Origin: Edaphochlamys debaryana
Lineage: Eukaryota > Chlorophyta > Chlorophyceae > Chlamydomonadales
Assembly (NCBI GenBank): GCA_016858145.1
Contig: JAEHOE010000039.1
Coordinates: 868,001-932,000 of the forward strand
Direction: 5' to 3'
Length of the DNA: 64,000 nucleotides
In this document: piece by piece, positions 35,130 through 44,974 of the stretch
Position numbering within the stretch: position 1 is the first letter of the stretch
How the letters are laid out: every line of letters begins with the position of its first letter
Position numbers and translations under genes: made by a program
Notes under the pieces: generated by a model
The model's input: the letters and a program-made list of their open reading frames with translations, nothing else
Database searches by the model: none
What the model was told of the DNA's origin: nothing

Positions 35130-37998
35130 CTACGCGCGGGGGTGCGACCGGACCACCTGCACAGGGAAGCAGGGGAAGGGATGTAATGCGAGTGCTCCGA
35201 ATTGGCCTTGTCGTTCTTTCAAGGATCAGCCGCCCACCCACACCAGCCCCCAAGCCTCCAGTTCCGAAGCCCCACCTGCAGAAGGTCCACGAAGACGCCC
35301 GCAGCGGTGACAGCCGCCCCCGCGCCCGGTCCGCGCACGATGAGGGGCCGGTCCTTGTAGCGCTCCGTGGTGAACACCTGGGCGGTCGCGGAGGCGCAGA
35401 GAGAGGGAGGGCGGGGGTGTGCGGCAACAGCGCTGCATGTGTGGTGCGGGCCGCGTCATAGGGGAGGGGCCTGAAGCAAGCAGGTGTGCACGGTCCAGGA
35501 GAACGCACTGAGCCCGTGGTTGAGCCCCGCGCACTGCAGGGTCCTCTCCCGCCTTACCACGATGTTGTCGCTGCCGCTGAGCTGTGCGAAGGGGTGGCTG
35601 AAAGGGTACCTGCGGATGCCAAGGCATGGCCGCAGCCAGGGACAGAGCAGTTTCCTCTTGAGCCTCCAGTCTGAGCCATCCACTCAAGAACGCTTTGCTT
35701 GCTGTGCACCCCAGCACTTTCGAGCGAATCCAAACAGGGGACCCGCCCGCGCTCACGTCTTGAGCGTGACCGAGGCCTCCCCCGCCTCCACGTCCACGCT
35801 GCCCACGTAGCGGATTACGCCGCCCGCGTCCGCCGCCTCCCTGGCCCGGGCCTCCATGTCCGCGTCGTGCTGCGGGCAATCAAGGGTCGGGGAGGTAGCC
35901 GCAGCGGCACCGTTGGCTTGCCAAGACACACCGACCGTAGGCGTGGCAGGGAGCGGTGGAAACACCCAGGACGCTATAAAGGATAGGGGTACGGGTTCAC
36001 GGGTGGGGCGGTTATTAGTTTAGTCGGCCCTGCCTGAGAGGCGTCTGCCCGCCCGTCCTTCGTGCTCAGGAGCTGCACCCCTCGCCCCCCTCCCCCGCCA
36101 GCCCCCGCCCCCCGCCCAGGCCCTCGCCCCACCTGCGGCAGCGCCTGCATGTACTGCTCCGCGCTGACGGTGGCGGGCCTCAGCGGCTCGGGCACCAGGC
36201 TTTCCACGCGCATGGCCTCCAGCTCCACCTCCAGACCGCACTCGCGCGCCAGGATCACCACCTTGCGCGCCACGTCCAGGCCTGAAGGTGGGTAGTGGAG
36301 AGGGGAAGGGGAGGCGTGTGAGGTCAACCAAACCAGAGCTAGGCGCTGAGGCTGGCTGGCAAGCATACGCCGGACTGTTGGGCCCCTCAGGGCGCATTGC
36401 TCGACGCTGCACTTTGGGATCGGCGGGCCCTCAAAGACCTGACGCTGCCTACGGCGCTCACCAGAGAGGTCGTCTCGGGGATCCGGCTCCGTGTAGCCCC
36501 GGGCCTTGGCGTCCGCCACCACCTCGCTGAAGGCCATGCCGGGCCTGAGGGGAGGGGGCGGCGGGGATCGGAGGGGAAAGAACGGTCTACCGCCTGGCAG
36601 CTGAGGCACGGCAAGGTGCACGCAAACCCTATGGCAGCCAGGCACCTGTAGGTGTTGAAGAGGAAGGAGAGCGTCCCCGACAAAATGCCCTCGATGCGGA
36701 GGATCCTGTCACCGGTCTCCTGTTGAGCACGATGGCAGCGCGCATAACGTCAGGGCACAAAGCGCGTAGCTGCCAGCGATGCGAGGCTCGCCCCGCATTG
36801 TCCCAAGCCCCCCGACGCACCAGCAGGCCGTGCAGCGTGGAGATGATGGGGAGGCCCGCGCCAACAGTGGCCTGCGGCAAGCAGCAGCGCAGGGGCGGCG
36901 GAGCCCCAGGCCATGAGTACATGGGCAAAGTCGCAAAGTAGCCTTTCACAGCTGCCTTCGCCCCACCCTTTCCCGCCCCGCTGCGCACCTCATACATGAA
37001 GCGCCGCCGGCAGCGCTCCGACAGGTCCCTCAGCGCCCGGTACTGATCGAGCGGCCCTAGGCAATGGGGCAGCCGGGAGGGTTGCTGTGTCGCCAGGGCT
37101 GTTGCAGCAACACCAAAAGGAAGCACAACCGCTGCCAAAGATTGGAATGCCAGGAGTGGCTGACGGTGGCAAACCTTGCAGCCTGCCCCTCGCTTGCACC
37201 CACCGGCCCCGAACTTCTTGTTGGGGGTGACGATGTGAAGGCCGTGCCCCATGAACTCGGGGTACGCAGAGGACACCGCATCGCTGGCCGTGCAGTCGAT
37301 CAGCACCGCGCATGCGGGCCCCGGGAGGGTGGCGTGCGCTGGGTTCTCCTGGGGTGCGGGGCCCGCGGCGGCGCAGATGGACTGCGCGAACTTCATCAGG
37401 TCCAGCGGCTCACCCTGCACGGCCAGAGCGGGAGGGGAAGGAGACCTGGTGGCGCTGATGGCCACCCAAGGCTTGCATAGCCCGTCAGGAGTCCCTGTCC
37501 ACCGAGTGGTGGGGCGCGGGCTCCCACCTTCGCCGCCAAGTCCGCCTCCCACGTGTCCAGGGCCACACCTCCCGTATTCAACAGCATCTGTTTGCTGTTG
37601 GCCACACCCGCAACCGCGAAGCGGCTGGCGTGGAGTGGTGCCAGCAGCTTGGGTGCCTTCGGGGGCGGGGGATTGGCGCGTTGAGCAGGCTTGAAGATGC
37701 TGGCACGCCCTGGCGGGGGCTTCCCGCGCGTGGGGCTCTGCAACCCGCGGGCACGAACCCGCCGACCGTTCATGCCGAATGCCGCACGATACCCGCAATC
37801 TATATCTTTTACCTGCTGTTGGATTTGGCGCAGAAGCTCGCGGCCTATCAACCCGGGGCCGATGAGCCCAATTGCCACCGAGAGAGGCTGGTACTCCGCC
37901 ATCGCACGACCTTGGTCCCCCGAGCCTGCGCTGCTCAGCGCGTGGAAGAGCGCGCACAGACTAGATCGCGCGGTGCGTCGCGGGGCGGCCGCGAGCAT
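35130..37998 (-). CDS. Homoserine dehydrogenase, monofunctional
   Basis: It reduces aspartate semialdehyde to homoserine with NAD(P)H, on the route to threonine, methionine and isoleucine. Twelve exons (- strand, 5' to 3'): 37998-37813, 37647-37528, 37414-37204, 37056-36989, 36871-36821, 36719-36646, 36544-36462, 36281-36133, 35869-35757, 35609-35558, 35377-35276, 35156-35130 (TAG); 1,236 nt, 411 residues. Motifs: Rossmann GLIGPGLIG (~residue 43), DCTAS, TPNKK (nicotinamide-pocket lysine), [28 protein letters not shown] split over an exon junction, [16 protein letters not shown] (catalytic Asp/Lys region), LSGSDNIV and [18 protein letters not shown]. There is no aspartate-kinase domain and no ACT domain, unlike the bifunctional plant enzyme. 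The N-terminus ([13 protein letters not shown]...) is Ala/Arg/Ser-rich and acid-free, as in chloroplast transit peptides; a second Met at MAEYQ is an alternative start. The acceptor of exon 2 is AAG and could lie 9 nt upstream. Confidence 0.9.
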
Positions 37999-38066
37999 GC
38001 AAGCCGGGCAGAAAGCTCAGTCAGTTGTTGACGTGCATACTACACTTCTACAGATAACTTAGCTTC

Positions 38067-38074
38067 TATGTATA
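38067..38074 (-). promoter_or_regulatory. Candidate TATA-like element of the homoserine dehydrogenase gene
   Basis: TATACATA on the - strand, about 70 nt upstream of the ATG at 37998, within a short AT-rich patch. Confidence 0.3.
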
Positions 38075-38937
38075 CCGCATGCCCGGCCAAGGTCGGTGTA
38101 TGCGCGTGCCGTGCCGTGCGGCGCCATACCCGGCACGCAACCCGATGCGCCGGCGCCCCCATCCCTCCGCTTCTCCCGGACTATCTGTTGCAAGCTTGCA
38201 ACGGAAGCAAGTCGGCTGCTGGCTGCACAGTAAGCGCTTGTCCTGCCGTCCATCCCATCGTGATCTGTCTGCTCGTCCAGCGATGATGTCCTCGCTGTCC
38301 ATCACGCCATGGCGCTGCTGCGGCTTTTGCTGGCCCATCGCCTGAACGGTGCTTAGTGGTAGGGCTCACGGAAGCCGTTGCAAAAAGTCATGGGCCGTGG
38401 GGGGCAAGCACGGGCATAAGCGTGGCAACACGTCTCAGGGCCTGCCAACCAAAGTCAACATTGCAAGCCCTCGTCCCGTCCTTCGTCTGCACGCACCGCG
38501 CACTACCATCCGACACCCCACAAAAGGCCGTAGGTACTCGACATCAACTTTCCGCCTCAAGGCCGCCGATGTGCATTTCCTTCAGCATCCCCACAAAGCT
38601 TTCCGTTTCCGCATGCTCTCCAGCTTCGGGCCAAGCCTGGTCATACGCTCCACTTGCGGCGGCCAACTCGTTCTATCTGCCTTCTCCTTTGCATTACGAC
38701 TTCTCAAACTGCAAGGCCTTGGCGCTTTCACAGCGCATCACACGAGAGTTCCCATCCACTCGATGCCATGCACTTGAACAAAACCGTCCTTGATGGGAAG
38801 TCCGTGCGCATCGCCCACCAACTCCGCCCACCAACCTATGGCTCGCCCCGACCAGCGGCCCCCAACGCGTTGCACGAAAGCTCTCCGCCAGAGCCAAGCC
38901 CAACATGCTTGCGGCAGTCCCGCCCCCACGGTCACCC
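38075..38937. other. Intergenic sequence between two - strand genes
   Basis: No gene was seen. It should contain the 3' UTR of the EIPR1-like gene and upstream sequence of the homoserine dehydrogenase gene. No TGTAA was found on the - strand in this interval. Confidence 0.4.
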
Positions 38938-40988
38938 TCAGATGAGGATCTTGTACTTGATGTTCTTGGGCACCCGGTTGAGCGCCACCCGCCCATCGAA
39001 CGACAGGCTGGCCAGCAGCCAGGGGTCCGCCACGCTCCAGGCCAGGCCGTAAACGCTGTCCTCGTGCTCGTCCCAGCTTACCACCTTGCCGTCCAGGTCG
39101 CCGGAGCTGGGGCGAGGGAGCCGGGGGGTGGGATGGGGCAGAGAGAGTCAGGGTGCAGCTTGAAGGCCGAAATCAGGTCAAACGGAGATGATGGCAGATC
39201 ACACGGCGCCGTTGTGCTTCAAAAGTAACGGATCCTCACCGTGCTTGGCCCTTGTGTCCTTGCATCGCCGAAGGGGCTGACGCTGCCGCCCCAGTCTGCG
39301 CTGCGCCTTGCCCAGAGGCCGTGCTGCCCTCCGCTGCTCCCCCGCTGGCTGCCGCGGCCTGGTGCGCCAGGTTGGGGGTGAAGTAGAGGTTGACGGAGCA
39401 GTCCGAGGAGCACGAGGCCACCAGCGAATCGTGCACCGGGTTGTAGGCCGCGTGCCACACCCAGTGCCGGTGACCGCCCAGCTCCAGCAGCGCGTGACCG
39501 GGATTCCTAAATTGGAGGGGGGGGCGGAAGCGGCGGAAGTGGTGAGGGGGGATGGGGGGGGGGTTCGAGGGCAGGCAGGGAATGCCGAAGAGGGGGGGGG
39601 GGATATGCAAAAAAAGCTACCACGCGAACCGCTTGCCCTCGGCCAGCCGCCCCTGCCGCGTCGCACCTGAGGTCCCAGAAGCGCAGCTTGCAGTCGTCTC
39701 CTGCCGTGAGGATGCGTGTGTCCGAGTGTGGTGCGAAGCTGATGGAGCGCACAGGCATCTTGTGCGCCATCTTGATCTCGCCCATGGGCCGAGACAGGGA
39801 GCGGAGGTCCCACGTCTGGTGGGAGCGGCGGGGGATCAGCGCACGGCACTTGCAAGATGCCCCGGGCGGCCCCATGCTTCTCTAGGCGGAGCCCTCCAGG
39901 CTCGTGCAGGCTGGCTCACGCACAACGTGTGCCCCAAGAGTGTCCCGCGCCCCTCGCACACCTGCACATCGTTGCTCCCTGCTGTGCACAGCAGCGAGGC
40001 GTTGCGGGGGTGGAGGGCGCCTCCCCACAGCTGGACCATCTCACCAGCAGGGCACGTGGACACAGCCTGCGCCCAGACAGGTGGCCATATGTCAGGTGTT
40101 CACACCCGACTCGCATCCCACGAGTTCTTTGGACGGTGCAACGCACCTCTGCGCCCGCCTCTGTGATGGCCCATTTCCGCAAGTACCCCTCCTCGACCGT
40201 CACAACCGTCTCCTGCTGCTGAGTGCTCCAGAGAGCTCTGCGACAAGTCAGAGGGCAGCATCCGTCTGCAGTCCACACTAACGCGCCTTGTAGGCCGACG
40301 CTTCTCTCCAAGGGAGTTCATCCGTGCACGTACCCCCTCATGCTGCTGCTCTGCCCTGACAGCTCGGCCTGGGCCACCAGCGGCTCCGCCTCCCCATCAG
40401 CAGCAGGCGCCCGCCACAAGGTCGCACTGCTGTTCCCCGCTGCGGGATGAGGGCAAGAAGGCGGACAGGATGCAATCAGCAGCAACGTAGGGCATTGGTC
40501 CCCGGCACTTGAGAGGGGGCCAAAAATGGGGGGTCCACGCAAACCCTAACCACGACAGCGCAGGCCCGCTCTCCACCATCAGAGTAGGCCCCCACAATCA
40601 GACAGTCACACGTCATCCAATTGCTGCCCTGAGCCCCAACAAGGGGCTCACCCTTAGCCCACACCGTCACGAGCAGGTCGTCCCGAGAGGGGCAAGGGGC
40701 CATGTCCCACATCTCCGCCGGGTGGGACATGGACCGCCGGCACACCAGCTGCTCATTATCAGCATCATACTGAAGGAGGCGAATCTGCACGACCAGAACC
40801 AAAGGTGCAAGCGATCGGAATCTCCAGCTGCACCAGACAGCCGCTTCCGCGCGCAGCGTGCCGACCTCATTCTCTTCTCGCAGAGCTGTGGTGCCGACTA
40901 GCCACTTGGAGCTGATCGTGTCGCTAGGCAACGCGACAAGCACTCGCGCTTGGTACTTTAGGCTATATGTCACCGTTGCGTCCGCCAT
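38938..40988 (-). CDS. EIPR1: EIPR1/TSSC1-like WD40 protein (EARP/GARP-interacting)
   Basis: Eight exons (- strand, 5' to 3'): 40988-40866, 40784-40652, 40439-40334, 40237-40147, 40066-39962, 39815-39667, 39506-39240, 39106-38938 (TGA); 1,143 nt, 380 residues, close to the ~387 of the human protein. Diagnostic matches: N-terminus VTYSLKYQARVLVALP with FLVGT-like KWLVGTTALREENE; SHPAEMWDMAPCP; TVVTVEEGYLRKWAI; WDLRSLS; DDCKLRFWDLR; GHRHWVWHAAYNPVHDSLV with SCSSDCSVNLY; EHEDSVYGLAWSVADPWLLASLSFDGRVALNRVPKNIKYKILI at the end (split here across the family's last WD repeat). EIPR1 binds the EARP and GARP tethering complexes and supports endosome-to-Golgi and recycling traffic; that role is carried over from animals. 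An Ala/Gly/Gln-rich insert (~39270-39360) replaces the acidic insert of the human protein. The ATG at 40988 fits the conserved N-terminus. Confidence 0.9.
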
Positions 40989-41240
40989 GTTCCGCACTAT
41001 GAAACAAGGTCTGCACTCAGGTACGTGAAGCGCCTATCACAGCTGGAAGCTTTAGAAATGGGTAAATCGGTTGACTGCAATCGGCGTCGGGAAGCTGCTG
41101 CGTTGTTAATTGTACGTATGAGTTCGTCTAGACGAGGTTATGCGGAAATACCAGCTCTGGGGGGAATATGTGTATGTGTTTCGGTGCGCCTCAGAGCCCC
41201 TTGTCCCCCGCCGTGCTGTTCCCATCTGTTCCCCATGCTG
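40989..41240. other. Upstream region of the EIPR1-like gene, possibly a divergent promoter
   Basis: About 250 nt of less GC-rich sequence between the EIPR1-like ATG and the first exon-like segment of the + strand. No clear TATA element. Confidence 0.35.
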
Positions 41241-41248
41241 TCCTGCAG

Positions 41249-44200
41249 AGAGCCTTTCCATGAGTCCGCAGCCGCGATTGCCGGGTAAGTGGCGACTCTT
41301 GCTGCGATGTCGGTCCGTAGTGACGAAAGAGACATCCTCCAGAGCTCTTCAAGTTACCATCAGGACGGCGGCCTGGCCCCTTGCCTATAGGCTGGTAGCT
41401 ACCAGCAGGGCCTTGCCGCCCCTCAGCTGCTGCAGCCGACGCCCCTAAGACGGCGCCCCGAGCTCTCCCCACTTGCGGGGGAGGTGGGGGGAGGGCACAT
41501 GTGGTGGTGGCGGCAGCGGGGAGGGGGCGTGTACCTGCGGGGCTGCGCAATGCAGCTGGAGAGGCGAGGCGTGTGCGGTGGTGAGCAGGGGGACACTGTA
41601 GGGGCAGAAGGCGCTTGGCTGCTCCACACCTACTGATGTGGGGGCAGGACAGCGGCGCGTAGCACTGGCTGTGTGGTTGCTGGCGTGGCTGGATCGTGCG
41701 TTTGATGCAAAGCCAGGGCAGCATGGTCACACCTCCCCCTCCTCCCGTCCCTCCCCCCTACCCCCTCAGCTGCGGTGGCTGTCACAGGGCGTCATGGCCT
41801 GGGGTTCACCAAGTGGGCGCAGCAGGTGGGGCAGGGGCCGCAATTGCCGGGGGGCGGGGGGAGGTGGGGGGGCAGGTGAGGTGAGAGTTGGGGACGGAGG
41901 TGAGGTGAGGGCAGCAAGGAACAGGGGGCAGCAGCATGCGTTGCCCTGCTGTTTATGGGGCGCTTACATGACACCTCCTTCGTAAAGTTCTCACTCATGT
42001 GCTGCTGGGTAAACCCCGCCCCCCCCCCACCTCTGGCAAAGCGACATGATTCCAGTCGACGGCAAACACCACTCCATGCCCTCTTCCCGTCGCCTTTTCC
42101 CCCAGAGGCTGCAGGCCTCCTGAGCACCATGCTGAGGAGGAGGCTGTAGGCCATCACCGGGGTGAAGGTGCGGGTGCATGGGGCGGGCGGTGGCCAAGGG
42201 GTTTTGGGTGCTCCATGGAGATTCCCCAGTCGACTCTGGCTCCCACCACAATCCCCGTCCTTCCTCTCCTGGACATCCCCTTTCCCCGCACCCTTCCCCC
42301 CTCCCAGGGCCTATCCCGTGGGCCTGCTGGCGGCCCGGGGTGGCGGAGCTGGCCCTGATGGTGGCGGCAGGGGTGCTGGGACCCAAGGTGCGATCGGCTT
42401 CCGGATAGGACAGGGCGGTGATCCGGTATGGGGCCCCGTGCTTATGCACGGAGTCCCGCCGCAGCACCCTCTCTCGCTTTCCCCCCTCCCCTTCCGCCCC
42501 CCAGGCACATGGTGACCAGCAAATTTCCTCTGCACGACCGCGCCCGAGAGCTGCTGACGGAGATGGAGGACGGAGTGGCGGAGGGGGCGCAGGCAGTGGC
42601 GCGGGGGGCCTCGAGGGCGCTGGTGCGGGGGCGCTCGGGGGTGCTGGCCTCAGCGGGGCCCAGCGCACGAGGAACGCCCAAGGAGGGGCCGTGCGGCCTG
42701 CGGCAACCCAGAGTCAGATAGGAGCTAGATCAACGGATATGGTTAGCAGACACAGAGGGGTCAAGCGGGTCCAAGCGCTGCTGGTCGGGTCGGTCTAGGT
42801 CGTCTGCTAACAGAGTTCCTCACCCCATTTTTTACTACCACCTCCAACCCCGCGTGCCTCTCTTCCTCTGTTGAATGGGCAGGGCAGCTCGACGTCTCCA
42901 CGCGTGCCACCGGGAATGGAAGCACGCCTGGAGGCCTGTGCGGCTTCGTCCAGCGGGAGGGGCCGGGGGGAGGCAGGGCTCCCCCGCGGCGCTTGGGGTC
43001 TGGTGCGCTTCAGCCCTCGGCCACCTGAGCCCGTCTGCAGGGCGGCGCCTGCTCCCCCTACAGCCTGCTCAGCGGCCAGGACGTGCTGGACATGTGAGAG
43101 GAAGATGCGCGACGGGGCAGGAGCAGGAGTGGGTCGCAAGGGTCACTGGCCTTTACATGTGCTCCTCCTTCTATATACTGCTGGATACGCCCCCCACCCC
43201 TTCCATACACCCCCTCTCCTTGGTCCCCCGCCCGAGGCCACATCGGCGCCGCTGGGCCCGGCGTCCAAGCACCTGGTGGGGGGGCACCTGCTCTATGCCA
43301 TGTTCAGAAAGGCAGAGCTGGGGCACAAGTAAGTGTGACAAGCAAGGTGAGAGGGCGAAGAGCGTCACCCTGCACTTGCTTTGCTCACGGACACGCAGCC
43401 CCCTCACCCCCACCCCCTGTGCCCCGCAGCTGAGGGTGGTGCGGCAGCTGGCCTGCCTCGCGCCTCTCCACCAAGCAGGTGGGGCCGGACAAGTGGGGAC
43501 GGCCGGGAAGCAACTCCCGGGCTTTCATCTGCGCCTCTCCCTCTTTCGCCGTCTTTCACCTACTGCTGCCTCCATGTGCCTCCTCCCCGCCCCCCCGCCC
43601 CCAGATCAGTGAGCTGGTCGCCCGTGAGGCGGTTGCTGCGGTTGGCTCCACTCTGGAAGACGTGCTGACTAAGCAGTCGGTCATGTAGCAGCTGCTGGAG
43701 AGCAGGTGGGGGCGGTGGGGGGAAAGGGGCAGGGCTCGGGGCCCCGTGACTCAGCGTGTTCAATAGAAGCTTCAACCGCTCCCCCTTCCGCCTCCTCCCC
43801 CCCAGGTACCTATCCCTGGACGGAGCCGCTGCTGTCCTTCATGGTTGTGCTCCACGCAATGGCCCGCCGGTGGGAGGGGTGGGGGGTAATATGGCATTCG
43901 GCTTTTCAGGGAGGGTATGGCAGGGACAACACATCAGACTTCAAAAGGATAGGGACTAGATGGGAAGCCCGTGTATGTAGCAAGGCATCCCGGCTCCTAA
44001 CCTCCTCCCCTCCGCCCCCCCTCCGGTCGCCCTCCCCATGCCTTCAGCACCGCCAACTGGTGGCCGCTCACGTTTGACATCTCCCGCTCCCAGAGCGGCC
44101 TGCGGGTGGCAGCCACTGCGGCACCCGTCACGGTGCGGGGGAGGGGCCAGAGGGGGCAAGAGGGAAGGACCTGCAGCAAGCTGAGGCCTTCCTTGGTTGC

Positions 44201-44555
44201 CAGAACGCAACTCTTGCTTGATCATATGGCGTGTCCTGACGCGGCCGTTCCCTGTGTCTCCAGGCCTTGGAGCCGGAGCAGAGCCTCGTGGAGACCCTGG
44301 CGGGAGACGTGGTGATGGAGGAGGGGGCGGCCAGGCGAGCGGGAATAGATGGTGAGTGGGGAGGGTGGGCGGGCAGGGCAGTGAGCATGCAAGGCGTGTG
44401 TGCATGGCAGCAAGCAATCTGCTTATCACCCCAGAGCTCATGCGCTGTGTTGCCTTGCCCTCCCTCCCCGGTCCCCCCCAGGACCGGCTGCAGGCCAACA
44501 TGGCTTCACACCTGAACCGCCACAGGCGTCTGGGCTTGGCAACCTTTGGGAGTGA
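41249..44555 (+). pseudogene. Unrecognised multi-exon gene, apparently decayed
   Basis: A series of exon-like segments with GT/AG borders lies on the + strand: 41249-41285, 41770-41825, 42307-42388, 42505-42717, 43041-43093, 43233-43329, 43430-43479, 43605-43705, 43807-43870, 44048-44132, 44264-44351 and 44482-44555. Readable pieces include VTSKFPLHDRARELLTEME, LVAREAVAAVGSTLEDVL, NWWPLTFDISRSQSGLRV and LEPEQSLVETLAGDVVMEE. The last three join in frame and end GLGNLWE at a TGA (44553). Elsewhere phases do not match, exon 43605 has an in-frame TAG at 43686 and segment 42505 ends in TAG. I do not recognise the family. Either it is a pseudogene or a real gene whose splice sites I have misplaced; TGTAA follows at 44698. 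Confidence 0.35.
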
Positions 44556-44697
44556 CGGGATGGAGCCCCGGTGCCCCGCCCTCTATACTCTCTGGCCAGT
44601 GGAGCCAGCTGAGGGGAGGGAGCAGGACTGTCCAGAGGTGAACTTATGCAATAAGTGAATGGGGTGGGGAAAGGCGCAACATCAGATCATAACATAA

Positions 44698-44702
44698 TGT
44701 AA
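44698..44702 (+). terminator. Candidate poly(A) signal TGTAA
   Basis: TGTAA about 145 nt after the TGA at 44553-44555, in AT-richer sequence; it suggests the decayed gene once had, or still has, a transcribed 3' end here. Confidence 0.4.
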
Positions 44703-44974
44703 GCCTGAGTTTTGCATAAAGCGGACAAGCCAAGCCCTGCTCTGCTCACAGTGCTTGAAATTACGATGTGCTATTATAGCTCAGGGTTGGATTGAGGATT
44801 CTGAGAATGCCATGTACCTGCCAATGTAGTGTGTGACTACATGACCATCTAGGACAAGGAACACGTGGGCGCTTGGAAGCAAAGGATGGCTGGGGAAGAG
44901 CAGTTGTTAGTATAGGGGACTTCTATAGCTATCTTATATAGCTGATATATGCAATCAGTGGATGTCTATTACAA
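44703..44974. other. Short AT-richer spacer before the satellite
   Basis: Least GC-rich part of the right half of the window (for example CTATCTTATATAGCTGATATATG at about 44928-44950, abbreviated pattern of TATA palindromes). No gene seen. Confidence 0.5.

Noticed and set aside
35226..35879. 217-codon minus-strand frame as a separate gene
   Set aside because: It overlaps exons 9-11 of homoserine dehydrogenase in other frames.
18478..43688. Reassignment of TAG to glutamine (in-frame TAGs at 18478 and 43686)
   Set aside because: TAG also serves as the terminal stop of the giant gene (33659) and of the homoserine dehydrogenase (35130), and more than 7,000 other codons in these genes contain no internal TAG.
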